Assembly: GCA_021738505.1 (NCBI GenBank)
Contig: JAIPBW010000005.1
Span: forward strand, 1 to 63,566
Source: Bacteroidales bacterium
GTDB lineage: Bacteria; Bacteroidota; Bacteroidia; Bacteroidales; PWNQ01
Direction: 5' to 3'
DNA: 63,566 nucleotides
The notes beneath the pieces are model-generated. The model was not told the origin of the DNA. It ran no database searches and was given only the letters and a program-made list of their open reading frames with translations. The position numbers were made by a program, and so were the translations under genes. Shown here one piece after another: positions 51,503 to 61,931 of this stretch (its first letter is position 1; each line of letters opens with the position of its first letter).

Positions 51503-53035
51503 ATGAGTAAGAAATCAATATTAATAATCATGGATGGTTGGGCAGAAGCAAAGCAGGAAAATGCAAGTGCTATCAATTCTGCCAACACACCATATATAGA
51601 TAGTTTACACAACAATTCTGAAGTTGCCTATACACGTTTAAAAACCTCCGGAGAAGTTGTCGGCTTACCGGAAGGACAAATGGGAAATTCAGAGGTAGGC
51701 CATTTAAATATCGGCGCCGGAAGAATTGTCAATCAAGATATTGTCCGGATCAATAAAGCCATTGAAAGCAACGAAATCGAAAGCAACCCAACACTACAGC
51801 AAGCATTCACCTACGCTGAAGAAAACGATAAGGCAGTACATTTCCTCGGCCTGGTATCCGATGGTGGCGTGCATTCCTCCACTAAGCACCTGATGAAGTT
51901 AACTGAGATGGTGGAAAAAACAAACATCAACCGCTCCTATGTTCATGTACTTACTGACGGACGTGATACGGATCCCAAAAGCGGAATACGTTATGTGAAA
52001 GAACTGCAGGATTATTTGTCTCCCCAAAAAACACGTATAGCCTCTGTGTGCGGCAGGTATTACACCATGGACCGCGATAAGAGATGGGAGCGTATTAAAC
52101 TGGGCTACGACTTGATGGTTAATGGGCGAGGCAAACCCGTAAAAGATGCTGTGAAAGGAATTAAAAATTCTTATGAAAACGGTATTACAGATGAGTTCAT
52201 CAAACCCATTGTAATCTTTGATGAAGAAAACCAACCGACAGGTACGATTGAAGAAGGAGATGTAGTTATCTGTTTTAATTTCAGAACAGATCGCCTGCGT
52301 GAAATTACAACCGTACTTACCCAACAAGATATGCCGGAGCACAAAATGCAAACACTTGACTTGCATTATGTTACTATGACACGGTATGATGAGCGTTTCA
52401 AAAACATTCATGTTATTTTCTCAAAACCTGACCTTAAAAACACCATGGGAGAAGTTATTGCTAATAATAACAAGCAACAACTGCGTATTGCTGAGACAGA
52501 AAAATATGCCCATGTAACCTTTTTCTTTTCCGGCGGTCGCGAAGTACAATTTGAAAATGAAGACCGTATCTTAGTTCCTTCACCAAAAGTCCCAACTTAT
52601 GACCTGCAACCTTCCATGAGTGCTCATGAAGTGCGTGACAAAGTAATTGAAGCGTTGAATAAAAACACTTATGATTTTGTTTGCTTAAACTTCGCCAATC
52701 CGGATATGGTAGGACATACAGGCGTTTTCAAAGCTATCGTGGAAGCCGTTGAAACCGTAGATAGCTGTGTTAAAGACGTGGCAGAAGCAGCTATAAATAA
52801 TGACTATGCAGTTTTTATAACTGCAGACCATGGCAATGCAGACCACGCTTTAAATGAAGACGGAAGCCCCAATACAGCACATTCAACAAACCCGGTGCCT
52901 CTGTTTGTTCTGAACACAAACATAAAACAACTAAAAAATGAAGGTAAACTTGCCGATATTATACCCACTATGCTTACGGTAATGGATATTCCTGTACCCA
53001 AAGACATGACTGGCAATATACTGATTGAAAGCTAG
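51503..53035 (+). CDS. gpmI: Cofactor-independent phosphoglycerate mutase
   Basis: This interconverts 3- and 2-phosphoglycerate in glycolysis with two Mn ions. It has 510 residues. The phosphorylated serine is Ser63 in GNSEVGHLNIGAGRI; metal ligands are in SILIIMDGWAE, DGGVHSS, NFANPDMVGHTG and TADHGNADHAL. The N-terminal motif reads MDGWAE where most homologues have MDGWG. Length and motifs are otherwise standard. Confidence 0.95.
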   Translation: MSKKSILIIMDGWAEAKQENASAINSANTPYIDSLHNNSEVAYTRLKTSGEVVGLPEGQMGNSEVGHLNIGAGRIVNQDIVRINKAIESNEIESNPTLQQAFTYAEENDKAVHFLGLVSDGGVHSSTKHLMKLTEMVEKTNINRSYVHVLTDGRDTDPKSGIRYVKELQDYLSPQKTRIASVCGRYYTMDRDKRWERIKLGYDLMVNGRGKPVKDAVKGIKNSYENGITDEFIKPIVIFDEENQPTGTIEEGDVVICFNFRTDRLREITTVLTQQDMPEHKMQTLDLHYVTMTRYDERFKNIHVIFSKPDLKNTMGEVIANNNKQQLRIAETEKYAHVTFFFSGGREVQFENEDRILVPSPKVPTYDLQPSMSAHEVRDKVIEALNKNTYDFVCLNFANPDMVGHTGVFKAIVEAVETVDSCVKDVAEAAINNDYAVFITADHGNADHALNEDGSPNTAHSTNPVPLFVLNTNIKQLKNEGKLADIIPTMLTVMDIPVPKDMTGNILIES

Positions 53036-53221
53036 TTGATCATTTCGGAGCACACTTCTACCACGGCGTTTTATTCAATGGCGTGAAATATTTTTTTATT
53101 TTTTAAAGTAAATCATTTTCAACAAGTTAATTTATAGAATCGTTCGTTGTTGAAAGCTTATCGGATTTTGCTTTTTTCAGCGCGGCATAAATTATTAACT
53201 TTACCTAAATTTTTGAGTAAT

Positions 53222-54979
53222 ATGAATAAGCGATGGATCATAAAAGAACAGGGAAACCAGGAAGCAATAGATCGCTTAAAACAAGAGTTAGGTGTAGATA
53301 ATTATATTGCCGGCCTGCTTGTTCAGCGGGGAATGGACACGTATGATAAGGCACGCCGTTTTTTCCGGCCTGCCCTCTCAGATTTACATGATCCTTTTCT
53401 TATGAAGGATATGGACAAAGCCATCGAACGGCTGGAATGCGCTCTGGAAAACAATGAAAAGATTTTGGTTTACGGAGATTATGATGTTGACGGGACAACT
53501 TCAGTGGCTTTAATTGTTTCTTTTTTACGAGAATATCATCGAAACATCAGTTTTTATATTCCGGACCGTTATGAAGAAGGTTATGGAATATCCCAAAAAG
53601 GAATAGACTTTGCTTATTCCAATGAGTTCACGCTTATTATCGCCCTTGACTGTGGCATTAAAGCCATTGACAAGGTCAATTATGCCAACAAAAAACAAAT
53701 TGATTTTATCATTTGCGATCATCACCTGCCCGGTGATGAACTTCCGGCTGCCCATGCCATTTTAGACCCGAAACGTCCCGGTGATAATTACCCATTCAAA
53801 GAACTCAGTGGTTGTGGTGTTGGCTTTAAACTAGTCCAAGCTTTTGCAAAACATAAAAATATTCCTTTTCATGAACTGGAGCAATACCTTGACCTTGTCG
53901 TTGTAAGTATTGCTTCGGATATTGTTCCCATAGTTGGCGAGAACCGTATTTTAGCATATTACGGGCTCAAGAGAGTCAATCAGACACCTCGTCCGGGATT
54001 AGAAGCCATACTGGAATATAGCAACATCAAACGAAGAATAGATCAACAACAAGGAGATGAACAGGCCTTTAATAAAGAACTAACCATCAGCGATCTGGTT
54101 TTTGTTATCGGACCCCGTATTAATGCCGCGGGGCGAATGAAAGATGCCAAACAATCCGTAGAGTTATTGACTTGTGATGATAAGCATTTTGCCCATCGAC
54201 TCGGAGAAGAGATTAATAAAAACAACAATGACCGGAAAGAGCTGGACAGCTCAATTACCGGTCAGGCAAATAAACTAATATCAGAAGGAGAACGGTATGA
54301 TAACCGAAAATCCATTGTCATTTATAACGAAAACTGGCATAAAGGAATAATTGGCATTGTGGCTTCACGCCTGATTGAAAAGTTCTATAAACCAACAATA
54401 GTGCTTACCCTGTCAAATAATAATTTGATTACAGGTTCGGCCAGGTCCATCAAAAACTTTGATATTTATAATGCAATATCAAGCTGTAGCGATTTACTGG
54501 ACAGCTTCGGTGGCCATAAATATGCTGCCGGCTTATCAATGAAACCAGAAAATCTGGATGCTTTTATCGAACGTTTTGAGCAATATGCATCTGAAAACAT
54601 CAGCGATTATGAAATGGTTCCGGAAATAGAAATAGATTCGGAGCTGCCATTGGAAGCTATCACATCCAAATTTTTCCGTATCCTAAAACAATTTGCACCT
54701 TTCGGCCCCGGAAATATGGCACCCCTGTTTATGACCCGAAGCATTATGGACAACGGATATTCAAAAGTTGTCGGGAAAAATCATTTAAAACTGAAAGTAG
54801 TTCATCCTGACAACTCTTATCTAAAATTCCCCGCTATTGCCTTTCAGCAAGGTCATCAATATAGCAATATGAATCAAAAGCCTTTTGATATTTGTTATCA
54901 TATTGAAGAAAACACATGGAATGGCAATACAACCTTACAATTGAACATTAAAGATATAAAGTTTTCTGATAATTCATAA
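53222..54979 (+). CDS. recJ: Single-stranded-DNA exonuclease RecJ
   Basis: This 5'-3' ssDNA exonuclease acts in recombination and mismatch repair. It has 585 residues. DHH motifs are YGDYDVDGTTS (motif I), IALDCGIKA (II) and ICDHHLPG (III), then DIVPIVGENR. The DHHA1 domain has GPRINAAGRM and IVASRLIEKFYKPTIVL, and SGGHKYAAG-like FGGHKYAAGL. I start at the ATG at 53222, the normal family N-terminus. An ATG 75 nt upstream would add an unconserved extension. Confidence 0.94.
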   Translation: MNKRWIIKEQGNQEAIDRLKQELGVDNYIAGLLVQRGMDTYDKARRFFRPALSDLHDPFLMKDMDKAIERLECALENNEKILVYGDYDVDGTTSVALIVSFLREYHRNISFYIPDRYEEGYGISQKGIDFAYSNEFTLIIALDCGIKAIDKVNYANKKQIDFIICDHHLPGDELPAAHAILDPKRPGDNYPFKELSGCGVGFKLVQAFAKHKNIPFHELEQYLDLVVVSIASDIVPIVGENRILAYYGLKRVNQTPRPGLEAILEYSNIKRRIDQQQGDEQAFNKELTISDLVFVIGPRINAAGRMKDAKQSVELLTCDDKHFAHRLGEEINKNNNDRKELDSSITGQANKLISEGERYDNRKSIVIYNENWHKGIIGIVASRLIEKFYKPTIVLTLSNNNLITGSARSIKNFDIYNAISSCSDLLDSFGGHKYAAGLSMKPENLDAFIERFEQYASENISDYEMVPEIEIDSELPLEAITSKFFRILKQFAPFGPGNMAPLFMTRSIMDNGYSKVVGKNHLKLKVVHPDNSYLKFPAIAFQQGHQYSNMNQKPFDICYHIEENTWNGNTTLQLNIKDIKFSDNS

Positions 54980-54990
54980 TACTTTTTTCT

Positions 54991-56952
54991 GTGATCAAAA
55001 AAGAAACAGCAGAGGAGATAAAAAATGCAGCCCGCATAGAAGAAGTTGTGGGAGAATTCGTTTCCCTAAAGCGCAGGGGAACAAACTTGTTAGGATTATG
55101 TCCGTTTCATAATGAAAAGACACCTTCTTTTACGGTCAGCCCGGCCAAAGGCATATACAAATGTTTTGGTTGCGGGGTTTCCGGCGATGCCACACGCTTT
55201 TTAATGGATCATGAGAAATATAGCTATCCAGAGGCTTTAAGATACCTGGCCGGCAAATACAACATTCACATTGAAGAGACAGAGAGTACAGAAGAAGAAA
55301 AACAAGAGGAAAAGGAACGGGAAAGCTTAATTGCCGTTAACAACTTTGCAGCAAAACATTTTACGGAACGTCTGTGGAACTCAGATGAAGGAAAATCGAT
55401 TGGCCTGGCCTATTTCCGTAATCGCGGTTTTACCGATGCCATTATTGAAAAATTCCAGTTGGGCTATAGTCCCCAAAAATGGGATGACCTAACTGCAGAA
55501 GCCCTAAACCAGGGGTATAAGCTTTCGTATCTGACCAAAGCAGGCCTCACCATTTCGAAAAACAACCGCGATTTTGACCGTTTCCGTAACCGGGTGATAT
55601 TTCCCATTCACAATATGACCGGACGTGTTATTGCCTTCGGCGGACGAATCCTGAGCAGTGACAAAAAGCTACCCAAATACGTTAACTCGCCCGAGACGGA
55701 AATTTATAACAAAAGTAAGATTCTTTACGGGATCTACTTTGCCCGGAATGCGATTTCCAAAGAAGACAACTGTCTGCTTGTAGAAGGTTATACGGATGTA
55801 ATTTCATTGCATCAGTCCGGTATAGAAAATGTTGTAGCCTCTTCCGGAACGTCCCTCACAAAAGAGCAAATCAGTCTTATCAAGCGATATACAAGCAATG
55901 TTACTATTTTGTTTGACGGAGACGAAGCCGGGTTAAAAGCCTCATTCCGTGGCATTGATATGATTTTGGAACAGGGAATGAATGTGAAGCTTGTACTTTT
56001 CCCGGAAGGTGAAGACCCCGACTCCTACGCCAGAAATCACCGCTCGGAAGAAATCCGCCAATTCCTTGAAGAAAATGCTAAGGATTTCATTGTCTTCAAA
56101 ACAAACATCTTACTTAAAGATGCTCAGGATGACCCCATTAAGCGAGCTGAATTAATCAAAGATATTGTTCAGACAATTAGCAAAATCCCCGATCAGATCA
56201 AACGAAGCATATACATCAGAGAATGTTCATCCATTATCGATATGCAGGAACAAACCCTGCTAAATGAGATGAATAAATTATTGCGCAGCCAATACCGCAA
56301 AGATCTGAAAAAACAAGAATATGCTCCCGAACCACCGACAAAAGAAGTCACAACTGAAGTCCAACAAAAGGATCCGGAACAGGAAGCCATAGAAATTCAG
56401 GAAAAAAACATCATTCGGTTATTGCTAAATTATGGCCATCAATCATTTGTTCCGGATGAGGAAAACATTGACAGGGAGGATCAGGATAATCATATTAATG
56501 TTGCTGAAGCCATCGTAAATGATTTGACCGATGATGACATCCAGTTTGTTTTTCCCGTTTATCAGAAAATATTCGACATATACAGGGATTTTGTCGATAA
56601 AGAAGAGATAAAAAACAACAAAACCTTAACGCATCATGAAGACAAAGAGATAGCTGAAACCGCTATCAACCTTTTAGCGGAACCTTTTGAACTGAGTGAA
56701 AACTGGACGAAGAAGCACAAAATACATATCCAAAAGGAATCGGATATCCTTGAAAAAACAGTTGTACATTCTTTGTTGGCATTCAAATTAGACAAACTTA
56801 AACAACAAAAGCACAATATTCAGGAAAGTCTGAAAAATATGGATGAAAATAGCGATAATGCAGAAGTTATAGAACGGATGAAACAAATTAATAATCTAAA
56901 CAAAAAGGTACAGGAGATTGCAGATAAACTTGGACGCATTGTCCTTCGTTAG
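54991..56952 (+). CDS. dnaG: DNA primase DnaG
   Basis: This makes replication RNA primers. It has 653 residues. The N-terminal CHC2 zinc ribbon uses Cys37, His40, Cys58 and Cys61 (GLCPFHNEKTPSF and YKCFGCGVSGD). The catalytic core has the RVIFPIHNMTGRVIAFGGR motif and a Toprim domain with CLLVEGYTDV and ILFDGDEAGL. The C-terminal DnaB-interacting region is helical and charged. The start codon is GTG, 11 nt after recJ, so the two are co-transcribed. Confidence 0.95.
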   Translation: MIKKETAEEIKNAARIEEVVGEFVSLKRRGTNLLGLCPFHNEKTPSFTVSPAKGIYKCFGCGVSGDATRFLMDHEKYSYPEALRYLAGKYNIHIEETESTEEEKQEEKERESLIAVNNFAAKHFTERLWNSDEGKSIGLAYFRNRGFTDAIIEKFQLGYSPQKWDDLTAEALNQGYKLSYLTKAGLTISKNNRDFDRFRNRVIFPIHNMTGRVIAFGGRILSSDKKLPKYVNSPETEIYNKSKILYGIYFARNAISKEDNCLLVEGYTDVISLHQSGIENVVASSGTSLTKEQISLIKRYTSNVTILFDGDEAGLKASFRGIDMILEQGMNVKLVLFPEGEDPDSYARNHRSEEIRQFLEENAKDFIVFKTNILLKDAQDDPIKRAELIKDIVQTISKIPDQIKRSIYIRECSSIIDMQEQTLLNEMNKLLRSQYRKDLKKQEYAPEPPTKEVTTEVQQKDPEQEAIEIQEKNIIRLLLNYGHQSFVPDEENIDREDQDNHINVAEAIVNDLTDDDIQFVFPVYQKIFDIYRDFVDKEEIKNNKTLTHHEDKEIAETAINLLAEPFELSENWTKKHKIHIQKESDILEKTVVHSLLAFKLDKLKQQKHNIQESLKNMDENSDNAEVIERMKQINNLNKKVQEIADKLGRIVLR

Positions 56953-57001
56953 CTCATTTTTTTTAAGGGAATAATCATAACCTGATTAGCTATATCTAAT
57001 T

Positions 57002-58078
57002 ATGGATCAAAACAAAACCATATTATTTTTCAATACAAATAAGAGCTGGGGAGGCGGCGAAAAGTGGCATCTGGAAATGGCGAAAGCCTTTGTTAAAAAG
57101 AATTATGTTGTCCATGTTTTTGCTCACAAGGATGGAGAATTGCTAAAGCGAAGTCAGCAGGAAAACATTCCCGTAACACCCGTTAATGTGGGAAAGTTAT
57201 CTTTTCTAAACCCCGTTAAAATACAATCTGTAGCTCGCAAAGTAAAAGATATCAATCCGTGGGTAATAATTTTGAATCTGCCTTCAGACATGAAAGCAGG
57301 AGGCTTAGCCGCAAGGAAGGCAGGAGTTCCGAATATATTTTATCGCCGGGGCACGGCTTTACCCGTAAAAGCTCATTGGATCAACCGGTATTTTTTCCAG
57401 CACATTCTAACCGGCGTAATTGCCAACTCGCATAAAACAAAAGAGCTGATCAATAAAAACCATCTATTGATTGCTAAGGAAAAAATACATGTGATTTATA
57501 ACGGAATCGAACATATTCCTGAGTTATCCAAAAAGGAGCCTGCCGGTAATTTTATTATTGGAAACGCCGGAAGGATGGTTGCTCAAAAGGGACAGGATTA
57601 TCTTATTGAACTGGGAAAATCGCTGGCTGATGATATGGAAGATTTTCAAATTCACATTGCCGGTGACGGTCCCTTAAAGGATCAATTGCAGGCTTCAATA
57701 AAAAAGCACAATCTTTCTGAAAAGATACAACTTACCGGTTTTCATACTGACCTTTCGGATTTTTACCAGTCTCTTGACGTCTTTATTCTGCCGTCTCGCT
57801 GGGAAGGTTTTGGATATGTTATGGCAGAGGCCATGTTGCATCAGATACCTGTAATAGCATTTAATATCAGTTCCAATCCGGAACTAATTAAAAACGGCAA
57901 TACCGGGTTTCTTTGTCCGATGGGAGACATTCAAAAGCTAAAAGAAAAAGTCCTGTATTTAAAAGACAATCCGCATAAGCGTGAAGAAATGGGGAAAAAT
58001 GCCAGAGTATGGGCTTTAAGAAACTTCACCATGGAGAAGTCTGTTCAGGCGCTGGAGAAAGTCATCGTTTCTTGGTAA
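57002..58078 (+). CDS. Glycosyltransferase family 4 protein
   Basis: This encodes 358 residues with a GT-B fold. The N-terminal acceptor domain starts ILFFNTNKSWGGGEKWHLEMAKAF, and the C-terminal donor domain has GNAGRMVAQKGQDYLIELG, IAGDGPLKDQL and LPSRWEGFGYVMAEAM with the E-x7-E-type acidic residues. It probably adds a sugar to a lipopolysaccharide or other surface glycan. Its 3' end overlaps the convergent O-antigen ligase-like gene by 17 bp. Confidence 0.88.
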   Translation: MDQNKTILFFNTNKSWGGGEKWHLEMAKAFVKKNYVVHVFAHKDGELLKRSQQENIPVTPVNVGKLSFLNPVKIQSVARKVKDINPWVIILNLPSDMKAGGLAARKAGVPNIFYRRGTALPVKAHWINRYFFQHILTGVIANSHKTKELINKNHLLIAKEKIHVIYNGIEHIPELSKKEPAGNFIIGNAGRMVAQKGQDYLIELGKSLADDMEDFQIHIAGDGPLKDQLQASIKKHNLSEKIQLTGFHTDLSDFYQSLDVFILPSRWEGFGYVMAEAMLHQIPVIAFNISSNPELIKNGNTGFLCPMGDIQKLKEKVLYLKDNPHKREEMGKNARVWALRNFTMEKSVQALEKVIVSW

Positions 58079-59645
58079 AAATATTTCTCCTTCCCCAAAG
58101 CAAAAAGGAATAGAAAAAGGCAAAGAAATTAGCCCCTACCTGTGTTTCTAAAGTATCTTCAGTAACCATAGACATAAGCACAATATAGAGAAATGCTACA
58201 AACAAAGCTTCTTCCCAGGCCCGGGCAGCAAATACCGGATAAACCACAAAAAGTAAAAACAACCCCAGACCCACCAAGCCTAAAGTAGCACCAATCCGTA
58301 GATACTGGTTATGAGAACGCAGCCTGTATTCTTTATCCAGTTGGGTTTTCATTTCTTTATATTCCTTATCAAAGCTTTTATTAATGTCTCCTGTTCCTAC
58401 ACCAATTACCGGATTTTCTTTAATGATACCTAATGCTGCTTTCCAGTATTCAAGCCGCTGTAGTACGGAATGCCCGCTGGGATCACCATGTAGTCTGTAA
58501 TTTTTATATTCATAAATAATTTGGGAAAGCCGGGCTCTTAATGAAGATCTTTTCATATAATTAATATTGGCAATCCCATTCTCAATGGCCTTAACTTCAT
58601 CCTGTGTAAGTTTATTAACACCTTGCGCATCCTTGCGAAAGCCTTTGGAATTCAAAAACCGGATCAGGGTATATTTTAGCTTTTGATCTCGCTTATCATA
58701 TCCGGAATAGGAGATCTCGCTACGCTGATTCCAGGCTTTTTTCATTTCGGGTTCACAGATATACAAATAAATATAGTGGCCATTTTCATGCCATGTGCTG
58801 GTGGTATCATGATAATAGGGATTCCCTTGGGCAGTGGTCTTCTCGAGTTCAGAAAAATCCACCTCCGGAGCCACCAGCTCTTCGGAGATAATCGTACGGG
58901 CAAAAAATACCGCCAATAATGCTATAGCCACTAAGGAAACAAAACTTACGACCCGCACCCAGATTTTTCCTTTTCTGAAAACCATATAGATCAACATCAG
59001 TATTCCTAGGGTAACAGTAATTCCAAGGCCCGTAACGGATTCTAATAACACCAGAAACACCAGTATCCAGGCTGAGAAAATAATCATTAACAACCGAAGA
59101 TACCACAACATAGTATTCCAGGCGAAAAATATACAGGCAAAAAATGCCAGACTCAGCATCAATCCAAAGCGGATATGCGAAATATAGGGGGAAATATTGC
59201 GGGTGTCCAGCACATCTGTTGTTGCTAAAATATAGGTGGATATGCCGGAGCCTACGAGCACAGCTGCAATAAAGAATCCGATCACATAAGTCCATTGTCG
59301 CCGGCTAAGCGCCGGAGCTGTAGAAATCACAAAAGGCAATATCAGGATGGGTAATTTGATGCGAAGCTCTTTTAGCCCATGCTCCATATTACCAAGGGAA
59401 TAAAACATCCCGATAACAAAAAGAACATAAATAGCTGAGAACATCCAGGCTGAAGGAGTACGGAAAAACTGCCGTATTCGTTCCGTAAGTCTGTTACTCA
59501 TCAACCAGCCACCAATGAGAATAAACTCCGAGACACTAATCATATACTTCGACAAAGGCAAAGATGCAGCTAAAAGCACTAAGCCGAAAATATAGATCCG
59601 CTCTCCTAAAAATGATTTATTTAAAGCTAATTTCACTTTCTGCAA
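58062..59645 (-). CDS. O-antigen ligase/polymerase-like membrane protein
   Basis: This encodes 527 residues with about 12 membrane helices. A long periplasmic loop (about 255-395) includes an Arg-rich helix and the Wzy_C/WaaL pattern RLEYWKAALGIIKENPVIGVGTGDI, with HNQYLRIGATLGLVGLGLF after it (the catalytic His region). Probably a WaaL ligase or Wzy polymerase acting on lipid-linked sugars. The loop is longer than usual and contains extra charged sequence. It is transcribed away from the potassium uptake genes and after the GT2 gene (20-nt gap). Confidence 0.82.
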   Translation of the reverse strand: MQKVKLALNKSFLGERIYIFGLVLLAASLPLSKYMISVSEFILIGGWLMSNRLTERIRQFFRTPSAWMFSAIYVLFVIGMFYSLGNMEHGLKELRIKLPILILPFVISTAPALSRRQWTYVIGFFIAAVLVGSGISTYILATTDVLDTRNISPYISHIRFGLMLSLAFFACIFFAWNTMLWYLRLLMIIFSAWILVFLVLLESVTGLGITVTLGILMLIYMVFRKGKIWVRVVSFVSLVAIALLAVFFARTIISEELVAPEVDFSELEKTTAQGNPYYHDTTSTWHENGHYIYLYICEPEMKKAWNQRSEISYSGYDKRDQKLKYTLIRFLNSKGFRKDAQGVNKLTQDEVKAIENGIANINYMKRSSLRARLSQIIYEYKNYRLHGDPSGHSVLQRLEYWKAALGIIKENPVIGVGTGDINKSFDKEYKEMKTQLDKEYRLRSHNQYLRIGATLGLVGLGLFLLFVVYPVFAARAWEEALFVAFLYIVLMSMVTEDTLETQVGANFFAFFYSFLLWGRRNIFTKKR

Positions 59646-59665
59646 ATTTAATCCCTAATCCCTTA

Positions 59666-60430
59666 TTATTTCTCATTTTTCACAAGTAACTGATATAACT
59701 TTCCGTATCGCAAAAATCGAGAATACGCTGAATTTCTACAAATAATAAACCCATAAAACCCATCACGAAATCCACCTTTGAAAATGTAATCGCGGAGGAA
59801 ACGTACCAATGGGCTAAATAGCATCTTCGTCAATACTAACGCTTTTTGTTTATCTTTCATTGCATTTGCTGCAATGGATGAAAACTTATTTATTTGCAAT
59901 ATATGTTCTTCAATCGAGTAATAAGAGTAATGCAATAAGTCTCCCTTCAGTTGGCGAACAGTTGTATTATCAAATAAAACTACCTTGTCATGTGGATTAA
60001 CACCACCCCATTCCCCCGATTTCTTATTCCATAAGCGCACTTTTCGGTCCGGATACCAGCCACTGTGGTAAATCCACTTTCCGCAATAGTTTGTCAATCG
60101 GTTCACAGAAAAAGCCTGATTCTCATTTTCCGGTTGAGTTTTGATTTCCAGAATAGACTTCTTCAATTTATCTGACAACGCCTCATCTGCATCTAAAGAC
60201 AAAATCATATCATATTTTGTTTGATCTAAAGCAAAATTCTTTTGTTGAATATGGCCTTCAAAAGGATTTTCTATAAACGTCAGATCAAAATTTTGGCAAA
60301 TTTGTTTTGTCCTGTCTTCGGAAAACGAGTCCACAACAACAATTTCATCAGCCACAGCCTGCAGCGATTCCAGACAGCGTTGAATATTCCGTTCCTCATT
60401 ATATGTTATGATAGCTGCAGATATCTTCAT
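59666..60430 (-). CDS. Glycosyltransferase family 2, WaaE/KdtX-like
   Basis: This encodes 254 residues with a GT-A fold. MKISAAIITYNEERNIQRCLESL is at the N-terminus, the DxD motif is in ILSLDADEALS, and the GGFRDGFYGF motif near the C-terminus fits LPS-core beta-glucosyltransferases of the WaaE/KdtX type. I start at the ATG ending at 60430, which overlaps the trkH stop by one base; an ATG one codon upstream (60433) is equally possible. Confidence 0.88.
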   Translation of the reverse strand: MKISAAIITYNEERNIQRCLESLQAVADEIVVVDSFSEDRTKQICQNFDLTFIENPFEGHIQQKNFALDQTKYDMILSLDADEALSDKLKKSILEIKTQPENENQAFSVNRLTNYCGKWIYHSGWYPDRKVRLWNKKSGEWGGVNPHDKVVLFDNTTVRQLKGDLLHYSYYSIEEHILQINKFSSIAANAMKDKQKALVLTKMLFSPLVRFLRDYIFKGGFRDGFYGFIICRNSAYSRFLRYGKLYQLLVKNEK

Positions 60431-61893
60431 CATTCCGACCAAAATTTAGGTGAAAATAAAATCAATACGGTAAACAGTTCAAGTCTTCCAATCAACATTA
60501 AGAATGAAAGAAACCACTTCCCAATGTCCGGAACAGCAGCATAGTTATCAACGGGCCCTACATTCCCAATTGCAGGTCCGATATTGCCAAGTGTAGCAAT
60601 AACAGAACCTATAGATGTGTCAAAATCAAGACCGATAAGAACCATTATCAATGTTCCAAAACCAAAGATCAGCATATAAAGAATAAAGAAGGCAAAAATA
60701 TTGGAAACAATATCCCGCGGAACCGCTTTATCATTTAGCCTGACTGGAATAAAGGCCCTGGGATGCAATAGGCGGCGAAATTCCACTGCCGTACTTTTCA
60801 AAATCATAAGCTGTCTTACTGCTTTGAGTCCACCTCCTGTTGATCCGGCTGAGCCGCCCGTAAACATAAGGATAAACAGGAATATCCATATAAAAGAGGG
60901 CCAGGCCATATAATTGGTTGTTACATACCCCGTGGTTGTAGTTATTGACACAACCTGAAACAGGGAGTCGCGAATGGCCTTTTCATTGGAGGTTTCCGTA
61001 TTAAGAATCAATAAAACAGCAACAATGATGCTTGCAGCAAACAATAGCTTTAAATAATAGCGATATTCTTCATTTTTAAAAATATCCTTAAAACGCCCGC
61101 TTAGCACCATAAAATGCAGGGCAAAATTCGTTCCTGCAAGTACCATAAAGATAATAATAACATACTGAATATAAGGAGAGAATTCAGCTATGCTGGTGTT
61201 TTGTGTGGAAAAGCCTCCTGTTGCCACCGTACCAAAGGTATGGCACAGGGAATTAAAGAAATCCATACCTCCAAACATTAACAAGCCTGTTTGTAAAACA
61301 GTCAAAAGAAGATAAATCCCCCACAACCTTTTGGCCGTGCCGGCCACTCTGGGGTGCAGTTTATCAGGAGTAGGACCCGGGACTTCAGCTATAAAAAGCT
61401 GCATGCCTCCAATACCAAGAATTGGTAGGATAGCCAGCGATAGTACGATTATCCCCATACCTCCGATCCAATGCGTCAGACTTCTCCAAAACAGCAAACC
61501 CTCAGGCATGGATTCTATATCGGTTAAGATGGAAGCTCCTGTGGTTGTAAATCCGGAAATGGTCTCGAAAAACGCATTTGTATAAGAGGGTATAGCTCCA
61601 CTCAATATGAAAGGTAAAGCACCGAATAACGAAATAATGACCCAGGTAAATGACACAATAACATATCCTTCGCGCTTGCCAATCCCTTCTTGCACTTTTG
61701 GCCTGGTAAATAATCGAATGACAAAACCGGCCAGGATCGTAATAACCGCAGAATAAAGCAACGCATTAAAGTCGTCACTCCCGTAATACCAGGAGAATCC
61801 TAATGCAGTGAGCATGAAAGCACCTTCGATCATAACTAAAGATCCCAGCACTCTGCGAATTACTCTTATATTTAACTTATTCCATCTGGCCAT
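60430..61893 (-). CDS. trkH: Trk potassium uptake membrane subunit TrkH
   Basis: This encodes 487 residues with four membrane-pore-membrane repeats. The four filter-like loops are visible: SGFTTTGASI, GTVATGGFSTQ, SITTTTGYVTTNY and ATLGNIGPAIG. It forms the K+ pathway and requires TrkA as gatekeeper, which lies 38 nt upstream (61932). Length and motifs are normal. Confidence 0.95.
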   Translation of the reverse strand: MARWNKLNIRVIRRVLGSLVMIEGAFMLTALGFSWYYGSDDFNALLYSAVITILAGFVIRLFTRPKVQEGIGKREGYVIVSFTWVIISLFGALPFILSGAIPSYTNAFFETISGFTTTGASILTDIESMPEGLLFWRSLTHWIGGMGIIVLSLAILPILGIGGMQLFIAEVPGPTPDKLHPRVAGTAKRLWGIYLLLTVLQTGLLMFGGMDFFNSLCHTFGTVATGGFSTQNTSIAEFSPYIQYVIIIFMVLAGTNFALHFMVLSGRFKDIFKNEEYRYYLKLLFAASIIVAVLLILNTETSNEKAIRDSLFQVVSITTTTGYVTTNYMAWPSFIWIFLFILMFTGGSAGSTGGGLKAVRQLMILKSTAVEFRRLLHPRAFIPVRLNDKAVPRDIVSNIFAFFILYMLIFGFGTLIMVLIGLDFDTSIGSVIATLGNIGPAIGNVGPVDNYAAVPDIGKWFLSFLMLIGRLELFTVLILFSPKFWSE

Positions 61894-61931
61894 TCCTGTC
61901 TGCTATAACTAAGTTAAACTATGATTAACGT

